From contig WNNJ02003464.1 in assembly GCA_012934845.2 (NCBI GenBank), positions 51,415-115,414 on the forward strand: a stretch of 64,000 nt of DNA. The letters run 5' to 3'. Numbering within the stretch: position 1 is the stretch's first letter; each line of letters opens with the position of its first letter. A program made the translations under genes and the position numbers. Positions 48,888-61,412 of the stretch are shown here, one piece after another. Source of the DNA: Pomphorhynchus laevis. Its lineage: Eukaryota > Acanthocephala > Palaeacanthocephala > Echinorhynchida > Pomphorhynchidae. Under the pieces are notes generated by a model, which saw nothing but the letters and a program-made list of their open reading frames with translations, searched no databases and was not told the DNA's origin.

Positions 48888-49690
48888 ATCTAAGTGCAAA
48901 TAGCGTCTTGCAAATTCATCGTTTGACAGTTTGTAGCCACTATTTCTCAACTGAGGAGTTGTTAACCAGCTCTACGCTCCCTTCTAAAACTATACCTATA
49001 TTATATTGGAATCCGAAATTACATAAAAATCCAATAAAACCTAGGTTTATATGTAATGCTTTTAAATGTACATTAAAACCACTTTCTGTTTATATGAATA
49101 AAATACTTAAAGTAATTAAAGCACACTGTCATTTTACTTGCTAAACGTTTTAGGATTATTAATGCAAACTATCCAATATCATCTCTAGTTGAAACCACAT
49201 AGAGTCAAAAAGAACCATCTTCTAAAGAAATTATGCGTTCCTCCTTTTCAGAGCGTTTGCAATTTTAATGGTAGGGAAAACTGAATTGACAGATGTCGAG
49301 TGATATGTGGGAGCATGGTGATTAAAAGCAGACGTCAATAAACGTCAACTTCATCCTACCGCCAAGTAGCTTACTTTAAACTGTCAGGACGAACGTTTGG
49401 AATCACTGATGTAGATTTATATTCGAAATTTAATTTAGATCATAATGGTTTAAGGCTCTGCTGTATACATTCGAAATTGCAGTGCTTGGATAGTTTTTAG
49501 CTAGAATACCCAGAATTTCGTCGTCTGAATGTGCGGTTATGAATTTTACACCACAAGTAAAATATGAGATATTAATTTGGGTTTATTATATCTGGCTGCA
49601 AATAGCGTCTTGAAAATCATTCTTATACAAATGCCTATTATTACTTTTCGGCTTAGGAGTTGTTAACCATCTCGACGCTCCCTTCACCAT
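48888..49690. repeat. Two-copy repeat of about 100 bp flanking a PLE scrap
   Basis: TGCAAATAGCGTCTTG, then AGGAGTTGTTAACCA and ACGCTCCCTTC, appear at 48,888-48,987 and again at about 49,585-49,687, with differences. A Naiad-like scrap (48,985-49,128) begins exactly at the end of the first copy. Confidence 0.55.
48985..49128 (+). mobile_element. Naiad-like PLE scrap
   Basis: About 140 bases reading TIPILYWNPKLHKNPIKPRF and CTLKPLSVYMNKILK. It ends at the same PLE position (AATTAAAGCACACT) near which the 1,080 fragment ends. It is short and truncated at both ends. Confidence 0.7.
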
Positions 49691-50770
49691 ACCATATACC
49701 AATAATAGTTCAATGTTTTCAAATTTTTGCATAATATCGTCTTTTTTATCGTCCTATGGCAGCTGGAAGTTAGAATATTCGTTCATCTTAATGTCCTCCT
49801 TATTATTGGTTATTCCAGATAACTTTTTTATTTGAGTTACGGCCAGTATATGTTGTCTTATTTTCCGCCCATTAGACTCAGTTGCATATATACGAAATTG
49901 CAGTGAAAAAAGAAAATACATAAATGCGTATAGTGGGTCAATCTTATTAGATTTAACCACATTGACTGAACACCGAATATATATGCACAATACGTCGAAT
50001 GCAATTATATTTTCATAGTATTATTATTTTTTAATGATATTCATTAATGTTTAAGCCGACTCGTTTTCAAATATAAGTTTTCACTACTACTGGTTATCCA
50101 AATATCATATTTTTTATTTTGTAAGGGGGTGAAAGACCCCGGGTGGTTTAGTCGGAAGGCGGCGTTTTGGATTGGCTGGAGGGCTCAGATACCACTGGAC
50201 CTGAGGCCATGAAGACAGAAGACTTCAAAAGAAGAAGATTCTGATGTTTTTGTCTTTATTTGACAATTGAAATTTATCCATGTTATTTTATTAAGAAAAT
50301 CTTATTATTGTTATTTTGTGAATGCCTGTAAATGCAAGGCATCTAATCTGTGGTTGACAGATAATTTTGATTTTGAAGGATTTTATGAAGTACCCGTAAT
50401 GTGGGTCAGATTGTTTAGACCACATCAACAGGCTCTCGCTTCGCTAGTGATTCAAACAAGCGCAGCTTCATTCGGGTACCACTACCTGAATTTATAGTCA
50501 AAATGGATTTTGATCTATTGCAATTAAAAATGAATTGACATTTAGAAATGTGATTCTAATTTGTGAGATTAACATTCAAATTTTCTAGTGTAAGCAACAA
50601 AGTCATTTGTGTCAATATTAAACATCTAAGTCGTAAATTGCATAATGTATGGTGGGAATTACAGCCAAGATTTAAGAAAGTCAAAGTAAGAAAATACTTT
50701 TAATTTTTATTATTTCGAATCAGTATTTTATTATTGATAATAATTTATAAGTTTTTACAACATTCTTAAT
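49690..50770. other. Unassigned stretch
   Basis: No recognised gene. A GC-rich island at about 50,125-50,230 (GACCCCGGGTGGTTTAGTCG) stands out. It has a word like an RNA polymerase III A box, but I find no convincing B box. Confidence 0.35.
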
Positions 50771-50773
50771 GTA

Positions 50774-50953
50774 TATTCTCGAAATATTAAAAGACAATTT
50801 TCAGCTTGAATATTCTCGAAATATTAAAAGACAATTTTCAGCTTGAATATTCTCGAAATATTAAAAGACAATTTTCAGCTTGAATATTCTCGAAATATTA
50901 AAAGACAATTTTCAGCTTGAATATTCTCGAAATATTAAAGACAATTTTGAACA
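50774..50953. repeat. 37-bp tandem repeat
   Basis: Five units of 37 bases beginning TATTCTCGAAATATTAAAAG. The first four are identical and the fifth is partial and changed. The exactness implies recent expansion. Confidence 0.9.
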
Positions 50954-50959
50954 TGACCT

Positions 50960-52010
50960 TCATCTTGGAGTCGAATTAAGCTAAAATTTTGTTAGTAGGT
51001 ATATTCGACTTCTATAATTCAAATAACATGAAAAATTCAATGTGTCCATAATTGTAAAATTAAAGAAAAATGCTTTTATCTCAAAAAATAATTTTTATCA
51101 TCAAATATTTTTGTTAACTTTACTTGATATACTTCTTTATATTATAAACAATTGTATGTTGATGAGGTAATTAACGTTTCAGGTCGTAATATGCACTACC
51201 AATTTAAAATTTTTAATTTTTCTAAAAAAAATAAAAATTAAATCTCAAAATATGATTATCATCGGTTAAAAGCTGGATTAACACGTACGCATCTTACTAA
51301 TACCTTCCGTGTTGCAAAATATGAGAACTGGAAGAAGTCGGTATTTAAGTAAACATCACTTTAGCCATAATATATTTTTCGCATTTTTAATAAATTAATT
51401 TTTTAAATAGTTAATACCGATCCATTATTGATAAATAATTATTGGAGCTGGATCAAATCTGGATTTGATTTAGCTCTAATAATTATAAATTAATTTTTAT
51501 TTTCTATATTTTTATATCCACAAAATGCATTTAAAAAGTCATCGTTGTTGGAAATTGAGACAACGTTTTGTTGATTACTATCAGAATAATTAAAAATATG
51601 ATAATTGTCTTGTCGCCTTACCTAATTAAACTGAGCGTGATCAGAGAAATATTGTAATTATTATATTGTAATAATTAAATATTGATTATTAAATATATTA
51701 CCTGAACTATATGTGACACCCTCGACCCAAAGTACTGAAAATTTTCTGTCATCTAGATCAATTTTACCATCGTTTATATGAGAAGTTAGTAACATAGATT
51801 CATAGCCGAATCTATGTCCGGTTACAATTCGAATCAAACTTTCGGTGATTGTTTCGTAGAAACGGTTTGTATGGGACAGTTTGCATTTAATAGAATACAT
51901 AAAATGTGCATATTTGAACTGCATTAAACGTACAATTTCAATTATCCGACACCTACAATCTGAGTTTTATATCCTTACCGCGTGCCAATTTTGTTTAGTA
52001 AGCATTTATA
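50960..52010. other. Unassigned stretch
   Basis: Includes a scrap of the foldback repeat (about 51,405-51,460, TTATTGGAGCTGGATCAAA). No gene seen. Confidence 0.4.
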
Positions 52011-52013
52011 TAA

Positions 52014-52475
52014 TTAATCCTAGATGCAGCACTGTACACTACAATCAGCGTAGGTGGACCTCATCAGCAGTGAGCCTACGCCTACCTTTCGTGTTTGGTC
52101 CTTTAATGATCTGCTGAAATTTTCCTCTGCTGCCTTTCTGTAAAAACAAACGATACAGTTTGTAAGGAATACATTTCCACTTGTGCAAACTGTACGTTGT
52201 TTCCGTCTTTTGTAACAAAAAGACAGATTGTCGGTTGTTTCCGGCAACTGTAGTGCTATCTCCGTCTTTTTGTTACAAAAGACGGAAACAACGTACAGTT
52301 TGCACAAGTGGAAATGTATTCCTTACAAACTGTATCGTTTGTTTTTACAGAAAGGCAGCAGAGGAAAATTTCAGCAGATCATTAAAGGACCGAAACACGA
52401 AAGGTAGGCGTAGGCTCACTGCTGATGAGGTCCACCTACGCTGATTGTAGTGTACAGTGCTGCATCTAGGATTAA
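52014..52475. repeat. 462-bp palindrome of a hammerhead-like repeat
   Basis: Arms 52,014-52,224 and 52,264-52,475 are inverted copies differing by one base indel, around a 39-base centre. Each arm carries the structured motif: on the plus strand GGACC (52,387-52,391), GAAA, CTGATGA (52,422-52,428), GGTCC, and GCGTAGG (52,408) pairing with CCTACGC (52,435). Sequence homologous to the 63.6-kb repeat goes on past the right arm to about 52,545 (ACACGAGGATAAT; GCTCGTGTATGCAAT). Confidence 0.85.
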
Positions 52476-52549
52476 AGACTTCACACGAGGATAATTTATG
52501 AAGCCGACCAAATGATGATACTCGCTCGTGTATGCAATTATTCATTCTA

Positions 52550-54350
52550 TTATAAATTCATAAGCCCATAAACTCGTCCATTTTGAGAATTTATGAAGAA
52601 ACTTTTGTTTGGTAATATATTAAAGTTTGTATAATATGTGCACCATCTCTGAATATCCTCAGAATATACGTATATTCTTATTAAGTGGACTGAAGACGTT
52701 GAAAAATCGGTCATCTCATAGGGTCTTTGTCTAGAACCTAATCCGCCTTCTAATTCCATTGTCCACATTCTAATTCTATTCTCCACATTTTTATTGTCTG
52801 GTACATATAATTCTATCACTTGCAAATAAAGGTACCAGAAATACAATATAGATGGTATGCAGATGCTGAAGACATCTTATGTAACTGTTCTGATCGACTC
52901 AATATTTGATAAATATTGAAACCGGTAGTACTAAAGTTTGTGATTTTCGTAAACCTTTCAAAATGAAATGTACCACGCAACATTAACACGACAAACAAAT
53001 TAAATCTATGTGGACCAGAGATAATCAATATAGAGACTACGAACACATTGAAATTTTGTGCAGTTTTGTCGGATCTGCCTAAAGATCTGCCTTATGGAGG
53101 AACGAGTCAAAGAAAAATAAAAGAGTAAATTAAAGAGTTTTCACAAATGCAGAAAATGATATGTTCACAAAATTTACCCGTTTCCAATGCAGCGAACTCA
53201 AGGGGGCACATTTTTGAAAATTTCTTTGTAAATGAATAAATGAAATGAATGATGAGCCGATCTTGACATTATCAATATTCTTGCCAATAAGAGAGGACTT
53301 GAAAATCGATTTGAAGGATCTTCGAACATCGCACATGCTAATAGTGAAAAGCAATTTGGATGAAGTTTAAAGACTTCAATTTTTCTATTATTTTTAATTT
53401 TATATTTAAAAAGATTAATTTAATTATTAATTTAATTAAATTAAATTTGAAATTAATTTAATTTAAATTTTTAGTAGTTTTGTCGGATCTGAAAGATATG
53501 GAGGAATGAGCCAAAGTAATATTTGATAAATTGAACAAAGTAATCATTAAGTGCTACACAAATTAAGCATAAAATAAATGATAAATAAAAGTTTTTACTT
53601 TTAAAAAATTTAATTATTAAATTTAGTGTAGACCAAGGAAAGATCTATTTATTGGGCACTATCCAGCGACAATTCGCAATGTAAATGACAAATCTCTACT
53701 TAAAGTAACAACTAATTATGAAATTTAATTGGCTAACGATTGCTAACTATTGTTAAGGTAAATGGCATCTATAACGGTGTAGGGCAATATATTGTGAAAA
53801 AAAGTAAATATCATGACAGTTTCACTTTGTGGAATATTGAAATAGTATCCATATCAAGCATATTTAGAAGTTAGTAAAAGGCTTAAACATGTGAAATTAT
53901 AGTTAGAATTTTAGCGAGCTTAATAAATGGACTTAGAATACTATGGAGATTGATTGTAAGTAAATATTGAAATTATTTGTAAAATAATTAGATAAAAATA
54001 ATAATTTAATAATAATAATAATTTATTTATTAATATTTACAATGAATTTTCAAATAAGAGCTATTTATTACATGGAACAAGATCGAAATATTTTATTTAT
54101 TTAAAACAAGATATTATTTTTATTGATGCTTCTCCAAAATTACAAATAAAAATATAGAATTAAAGCAGGTATTCGTATTATTGATCTTGTTCTATGAAAG
54201 AAAAATATTAGCACATAACAAATTTAAATTATGAAAGATTGTGTGTTCGAGCTGGAAAACACAAAATAAGCTTCCGAACTAAAAAATTCTGATGTTTAAT
54301 TTTTGAGGCTAATTCCTTATTTGTATATAAAACTTTTGAGCAGGATCTAT
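52550..54350. other. Unassigned stretch
   Basis: No gene that I can name. GTTTTGTCGGATCTG and TATGGAGGAA...GAGTCAAAG recur at about 53,050-53,108 and 53,474-53,516. Plus-strand wording VPEIQYRWYADAEDI at 52,830 hints at a very decayed RT palm, but nothing around supports it. Confidence 0.35.
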
Positions 54351-54352
54351 AA

Positions 54353-55330
54353 ATCAGAACAGCTAACTGAGTATACGAATTCAATACTATAAAAATACTA
54401 ATTATTTATTTTATAAAATAATTTATAAATAATTATAAGATTTTATATATTTTATATTTAAATAAAGTTCGAATTTAAAATAAAAAATCAATTTTTATAA
54501 ATTGACTAATAAATAAAAAGAATGTATCCGAAGAAAGATTAGAGGTTATTAGGATAAACTGCTAGGTTATTAATTTCCGACCCGTATTTATCGACCCAAC
54601 ATACCAGCAGGATCAAATACACGCTAATGATGTATTTTCTGTTTTAGTGTATCTTATTCTAATACAAAGTATATTATTTATTATCCATCCATAAAAATTT
54701 GCCACTTAAGAGTTTATTCTTTATATTATTGTGTTGATTTATATATTTTACTATTTTCTGCTTGATGGTATTTTTATAGTAACCTAGTTTAAAATATGTA
54801 TCTATTAAATTATTTAAATGATTTTGAAGAAAGCCAATATCATTACATATTGTTGCAATTCTTAAAATTTCATTATTTAATGTAATATATTTTATATTAT
54901 ATGGTATGCATGAATGCTCATGCAAAAATATGTTTCTTGTAAATTTAAATATGTCATCTTTAAGATATAAATTAATAGTAGTTTTAGTAAACGTTAATTT
55001 AATGTTCATATCTAGATATACACCTTCTTTATCATCAATATTGGTTTTGCTAAGAATGATGCTACCTGGATAAATTTGTTCGCTTATTGAACAAAAATTA
55101 TTAGAGTTAAATACACATATATCATCAATGTATCGAAATATTTCATATCTTTATACAATTTAGATTTATTTTTTAAACAGTTATGAACAAATTCATAGTA
55201 TATGAAACTTAAAAATAGTCAGATATAATTGGGCTACAATTACCTCCCATTGAAAGAACTTTTATTTGCTAAATAAATGCAGACGTTCTTACTTTTAAAT
55301 AATTTTGATTATTAAAATATTTTATCATAC
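54353..55330 (-). mobile_element. Naiad-like PLE 3' part
   Basis: From the terminal signature (AGCTAACTGAGTATACG) through a tail whose GC block is more diverged, to RT sequence with HEHSCIPYNIK and NDIGFLQNHLNNL. It is 5' truncated at about 55,330 and broken. Confidence 0.7.
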
Positions 55331-55479
55331 ATCCCTCTTGTCGTCCTGGCTACCAATATATTATATATATTTACTTAATATTTTAATGTCACTGCTGAAT
55401 TCCTTATTGCTTGAATTAAATATTTAACCTAAATAATTCCTCTCTGCTTGAACTTAAATATTTATTGTTTAAATATAAA

Positions 55480-55560
55480 CAATATTTAAATATTATTTAT
55501 CTATTTTTTTATTTATATATAGTATAAAATACGTAAACTCAATTATTTGATTCAATTTGT
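55480..55560 (+). mobile_element. Naiad-like PLE 3' tip
   Basis: AT-rich run ending AAAATACGTAAACTCAATTA, a diverged terminal signature on the plus strand. Confidence 0.45.
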
Positions 55561-55659
55561 TTAACAAATCGGATCAAATTTGATCCAATTACAAGAATTA
55601 AATTAATTAAATTAATTTAATTCTTAAATTACAAGAATTCGCCAATTCTTCCAATTTTG

Positions 55660-56215
55660 CATTTTACCTCTCCAGCGTATCATAAACTCTGCTGCTCGTA
55701 TCCTCTCGCGTCTTCACTGCTTCGACCATATCTCCCGTAAACTTTCCGTCGTATATTGGCCCACAGTTAACCTCCCGAAATAAGTTTGTATTGAATTTCC
55801 TTTGCGTATTGTTACCTTTCGTCTTCTATTTTGCCACTTATTATCTTACTTACAACTTACTAACCTTGATAATTCGCACTATGTTTCCATGACTCTGCGG
55901 TTCTATACTTAACCACGCCTCTCCGCACTAACCAACTATGGCCTCCGATTTTTTAGCGAGGCTGCTCCACCCTCCTGGAATTCTTTGCCAGACTACGTCC
56001 GTTCTTCCTTTTCGCTTCCACTCTTCAAACAACGTTTACCTTCCTGCATTATGGCTCATCATTGTTATTCCCTTAACATTGTATCTAACTCAAAATTCTT
56101 CATATATCTTTAACAAAACTACTCAACATTTCCTCTCACGACGCCTTGTCACATTCCACTCATCTCCCTTATCTTCAATATACATGCTTCAATTTCATCA
56201 ACATTTTCATTTTAC
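55660..56215 (+). pseudogene. C-terminal tail of a CR1/L2-like LINE
   Basis: The plus strand reads LRTNQLWPPIF and, in another frame, SWNSLPDYVRSS-like wording, matching the C-terminal end of CR1/L2-type reverse transcriptases (compare SLAWNQLPLDVRRAPS at 40.2 kb). It is too diverged from the 40-44 kb LINE to be the same subfamily. At 56,216 it runs directly into a PLE tail. Confidence 0.55.
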
Positions 56216-56375
56216 ATTCTTTTGGCCTCGCTGCTATGTTGGGTTGAGGAATACGGGCCGACACCTGATAACATATCAGTTCCTCCTGATGACCTCTAAT
56301 CCTTATTATGGTATTCTGTAATTTTTTATTATTATAATGTGAAATACATTGACTCAGTTACTTGATCTAATTATT
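56216..56375 (+). mobile_element. Naiad-like PLE 3' tail
   Basis: GCTGCTATGTTGGGTTGAGG, then TCCTCCTGATGACCTC, and at about 56,343 the terminal signature (ATTGACTCAGTTACTTGATC), with part of the tail deleted. A weaker tip with the same signature is at about 56,885-56,915. Confidence 0.65.
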
Positions 56376-57050
56376 AATATTTAACTAACAATATTAAATG
56401 ATTGTTACGAATTCTTGAATATCTGGTTATATCCTGTGCAAATATCAATGATAATATTTAAAGTGAAAAGCCATTATTACGTCAAACGATTTAAAATACG
56501 AAATTTAATTACTAATTCAGTTATTATAATATTTGCAAATTACCAAGTCCTTTTATTTTCTTTTCTTATTACTTTTTGTTTTCACTGACTCGGTTTTACA
56601 GTAAATTTTAAAAATCGACTTTTTATTAAATTAAAAATCAGTCAATTTACCGCACACTTATTTAATGACTTATTCGTGTGTTCAGACAGAAGATTATAAT
56701 GACAGGCCTCCTAGCTGCTTAGAAAAACTAAACAATAAATTCCACACAATATTAGATCTTGAATATTTAGTTTACTACAAACGTCAATTTTATCCGTTTC
56801 TAAATTATGGCGTTTATATGGACTTCAAATCCAAGTGGACATTGGTTAAGATATTAACATGTTTCATTTATTTTCAGCGCATAACACGTTGACTCAGTTA
56901 GGTTATCTGATTAACAAAAAGCATTATGATTCAAATTATTTCAAGTGAATGCTTAGATAATTTAATTAATAAACTAATATTTTCGAAATAATTAATTAAA
57001 ATTCATCAAATAATATTTAATAAATATTATTAAATATTTAATAATATGAC

Positions 57051-57607
57051 AGTTGACAGTTGGTTAGAGCTCACTCTTGTCTCAATGAGTAGCAAGTGAC
57101 TTAACGTTTGTTTGGTTTAAAAGGGATCTAGCGAGGTGGGCTCGTATCAACTTCTAAAAATTTTCGTTTCATGTCGTTCAGTTTATTTTACAAACTGCTA
57201 CATAATACCGGGTGGCTGTAGCACAAAGGAGTAAAAAGGCCGTCAAGAAGTTTCTGCTTAGAGGTTTAATGCTAGTGCACACTACATTGTTGGGAACCTG
57301 AATGATTCTATCGAAGATCTAGAGGGATCCCTGATTAATCAAATCGGGGAGGCCATAATCCCACTGGAGGAAACTTTTCTCCGGCGTCATGCAGGTTACT
57401 AATTAATTTTAGACAGCAATTCAATTAAAATATGTACATTTTAAAATAAAATGGTAAAACAAATATCGAAAGTGGCGGACTTATTGACTGTCATAAGCTT
57501 GTGTACTGGGCTTCGAAGAAATAAATTGTCAAAAACTAAATTTCAACCTACCAAGGCTGGTATACAGGCTACAACAAATAAATCCATTCTTTTATATTAA
57601 TCACATT
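57051..57607 (+). repeat. 557-bp direct duplication, copy 1
   Basis: Identical to 59,008-59,564 except for about two bases, same orientation, offset 1,957. It codes for no clear protein; a short frame ends NQIGEAIIPLEETF. No terminal repeats are evident, so it may be an unrecognised element or a segmental copy. Confidence 0.85.
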
Positions 57608-59007
57608 AAAAAGAAATTAAAAAGACTAATAATTATAAAAAGTAGGCGAGATTAAAAAATTATGCTTATTATTAAATATTTAATAATATTTTGTTGATTT
57701 TTACTTCTCCATTATAATAAACAAACTTGCTTGAAAATTAGCAGAATAAATGGATATGATATTATTAATGATAATAAATTATAAAGGATAATTTTTTATT
57801 TTCATTTTAAACAATATTTTATTGATTTATACTTATCCATTATAAGAAAAAGAAAGCCACCAAATTATTCATCAATTAAATATTAGAAGTACTTAATACT
57901 ATGATGAGGATTAACGAAATATTAAATTATTTATTAATATTAATAAATATTAATATTTATTAATATTAATATGAAAATTGATATTAAAACTATTATCCAT
58001 ATTAATTGAAAACAATATTAATTGATCAGAATTAATTCTTAGTACCATTAAGATTTCAAAAAATATATAAAATATCTTTATTTTATATCTCTACCATTTA
58101 GATATATGAATGTGTGTTGATTTTTTACAATCTAAATACGCTTTTGGAATCCTGGTATTGGCTTGAGGTATTATTAATTGATTCAAAATAAGTTTATGAA
58201 CGCTACATTATTAGACAATTACAAATCAATGGCTAACTATATCCACGGGAATGTATATAATCTTCAGTTTCGTTAAAAACAAATCGTCAGGTATTCAATA
58301 AAAATACAATTTATCGCTTATTTGCAAACTCACATACTATCAGGTGACTTTCATGATATGGCAAACTATTTCATACTCACTGCCTTAGTTATAAATATGT
58401 TGAAAAATGATAATCTTCAGAGCTCAGCGAATCGTAGTCTGTTGACGCTTAGAATAAATACTTTAATATGCGTTGATATCGTCAATACGATGCTTATAAA
58501 AAGATGCAAGTATTTTGATTTTTATTTTGTATTTTTATTTTGAAACACAATACATTAAAAAACGTCAATCACAAGTCTCTATTAATACACTTAAGAGACT
58601 GATAATGAGTTTGCAATGCTCTCGCCAACAAGACAGGATACTTTTACGACATTGAAAGATAATAAGGTTAAAAACTTGAAAAATGAAATTAAAAAGACAT
58701 TAATAATTATAAAAAGTAGGCGAGATTAAAAAATTATGCTTGTAAGGAAAATGCTTTAAAACAAAAATGTGTTAAGCATGGTGAATTACACTCTCCCGTA
58801 GATGTAGCCGTGCAAAAGGAGAAGCATCTAGTGTAAATCGTTGAAAAACATATCCTTGATCAGTTGTTATATAGTGACCGTTAGAAATCTAGTACAATTT
58901 TCCAAATTTGATCATAGAGATGTCTTCTTACTTCAGGAGGCGCGTTATTTTGTGGTTTTGTACACTTAAAGCAGACAACTGGAGGACAGAAAAAATTTCA
59001 CATATAA
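57608..59007. other. Spacer between the duplicated blocks
   Basis: AT-rich and gene-free. A 55-base piece (57,612-57,666, with AAAGTAGGCGAGATTAAAAA) recurs at 58,687-58,741. In copy 1 it adjoins the 557-bp block directly. Confidence 0.6.
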
Positions 59008-59564
59008 AGTTGACAGTTGGTTAGAGCTCACCCTTGTCTCAATGAGTAGCAAGTGACTTAACGTTTGTTTGGTTTAAAAGGGATCTAGCGAGGTGGGCTC
59101 GTATCAACTTCTAAAAATTTTCGTTTCATGTCGTTCAGTTTATTTTACAAACTGCTACATAATACCGGGTGGCTGTAGCACAAAGGAGTAAAAAGGCCGT
59201 CAAGAAGTTTCTGCTTAGAGGTTTAATGCTGGTGCACACTACATTGTTGGGAACCTGAATGATTCTATCGAAGATCTAGAGGGATCCCTGATTAATCAAA
59301 TCGGGGAGGCCATAATCCCACTGGAGGAAACTTTTCTCCGGCGTCATGCAGGTTACTAATTAATTTTAGACAGCAATTCAATTAAAATATGTACATTTTA
59401 AAATAAAATGGTAAAACAAATATCGAAAGTGGCGGACTTATTGACTGTCATAAGCTTGTGTACTGGGCTTCGAAGAAATAAATTGTCAAAAACTAAATTT
59501 CAACCTACCAAGGCTGGTATACAGGCTACAACAAATAAATCCATTCTTTTATATTAATCACATT
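59008..59564 (+). repeat. 557-bp direct duplication, copy 2
   Basis: Second copy of 57,051-57,607. Beyond 59,564 the flank is unrelated to the flank of copy 1. Confidence 0.85.
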
Positions 59565-59719
59565 TTTAATTATATAACAAATGAATTGTGAGCAAAATGC
59601 TTTAAATGCTTAAATAAATAATTTTAATTATTTTAGTTCACATTTGATAAATTTTAGGCTTTAAGAAATAATAATTTTTAATAACTTTGAATACTGAATT
59701 ATTCAACTAAACAAAAAAC

Positions 59720-60770
59720 ACCTGACAAAACGATCAACATTGACAAAATACAATCCTAAGGCCTTGGACATGAAAAAACAACTCTGGGGATTAAGAGCTC
59801 ATATCAATCCGATTGCCAAGAGAAAGTTTATCATGTGCCGATTCCAAGATCAAATTGATAAAGATATGCTCCGAGGATATGCAGCTTTAAACGGAATGGA
59901 AGCTTACACTCCATCTTATTGACTCATTGGAAGAGAATATCACACAGAAAGATCTCTTGGATGCATGACCAATCACGCCTAAGACGTAATCGAATGGCAT
60001 CTCGGCGTTCGCGGTCTAACACCAAGTTGATTAACGAGGAACTCCGAGGGCAAATCGCCGCTAAATTGCTAACTTCATCGCTAGCAGCCAGGTCAGATAT
60101 TGAACTCGGAAAGGTGATATTTATTCCAAAGGGTTAATGAAAATCAACGGCCAAGGCTACGAGATAAATTACTATATTCAATAATATGGTGATGTTATAT
60201 AAGAAAGCTCTGGCAAGATATCTGGCTCGTTACTACAAATCTCTAGAATTATTTGGTAATTACATTAACAGTTTTAGTGGTAGGGGAAACTGTAAACGCA
60301 GTCAGGGCCTTGCAGGGTTTTATCACCTTAATATACACTACCGTCGCTGATGTATTCTCTGGACGTGCCTACGGCATTTGACAACCTGACACTCAACTCA
60401 ATAATAGAAACGTTAATAAGATGATGTTTCACTGAACATTCTGCGTAGAGTGTGGAGAATTTTTTAGGGCAGAAGCTTCTATCTAGCAAACGATAAGGGT
60501 CCCTTATATATGCTATCTAAGGATATTCTTCAAAAATTTCAATATTGTACATGATTACGATAAGGGGAGACTAGGATGGACTGTTAGAGAGAGGAAAACT
60601 AGTGGTACTATCTACTCAGATGATATATAACTGGTGTTCAAAAAGACTCATCGTATGATAATAGATTCGACAACAAACTGAAGTCTGTGGTGAATGAGAT
60701 TGCTAGACGTCTGTCTAAAGTGGGTTTGTCGTAAGACCTAAGTAAAAACAATTTAATTTACTACATATTT
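59720..60770 (+). pseudogene. Decayed LINE-like reverse transcriptase
   Basis: Pieces in changing frames: NPIAKRKFIMCRFQDQIDKD (about 59,806), TKLINEELRGQIAAKLLTSS (about 60,028), DIELGKVIFIPK (about 60,098), then IYSDDI...LVFKKT (about 60,610), which sits where the RT catalytic (Y/S)DD motif would be, followed by LKSVVNEIARRLSKVGLS. The order suits an RT of the Jockey/R1 kind, but the palm is badly worn and I give no clade. It is directly upstream of a PLE on the same strand. Confidence 0.4.
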
Positions 60771-61412
60771 CGCAATTTTCTACAGATTTTTGTGCTCTTC
60801 ACGGAGACCGTATATAAAGGTATGTATAAAGGCATATATATGTTGATTATAATTGTTGAAAAGGCTTATATATATGAGTTAGCCATTTGTACGAATCACT
60901 TCCAGGATTCTTTAATGGATGCTTTCTATATTTTATAAGTTTAATAAACCGGAATCTAATCAAGACAAAAACAATATGCAAAATATAATTTATTATCAAA
61001 GAACCGACAGGGTTGCCTTTATCAAAATATATTATACGTCTACTCACAATAATTTCAACATATTAGACCAATTATAAACTATAGGCCGGGTACGTTTTAC
61101 TTATTACCGAAAATACACAAAAATATAGCGCCATGTAAAGGCAGACTTATTGTATCTAATAACGGGACCATAACCGAAAGATTATCAAAATATATCGCTT
61201 CTTAACTTAAGCTATTGATACGTTCATTCTGTAGCTACTTAAAAGACATTCGATTTTATACAAAAGCTTGAAAATGGCAAAATGGAACTCGGTGACAGGG
61301 ATATACTAACAACATCAGACGCCACTAGATTATATACATCTATCCCACATGAAGACTGTCTCAGAATAATAGAAAATATACTAATAAAAGAAAAATTAAA
61401 TGTTCGATTAAT

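Noticed and set aside
50125-50230. tRNA gene or tRNA-derived SINE
   Set aside because: An A-box-like word is present but no B box, and no cloverleaf can be drawn.
52020-52444. Two almost identical open frames on opposite strands
   Set aside because: They are the two arms of the palindrome; no protein signature.
52816-53046. Possible RT palm from the word YADAED on the plus strand
   Set aside because: No neighbouring RT blocks in any frame; one weak word is not enough.
57051-59564. LTR retrotransposon with 557-bp LTRs
   Set aside because: The 1.4 kb between the copies has no gag, pol, primer-binding site or polypurine tract that I can see, and the repeat does not start TG or end CA.
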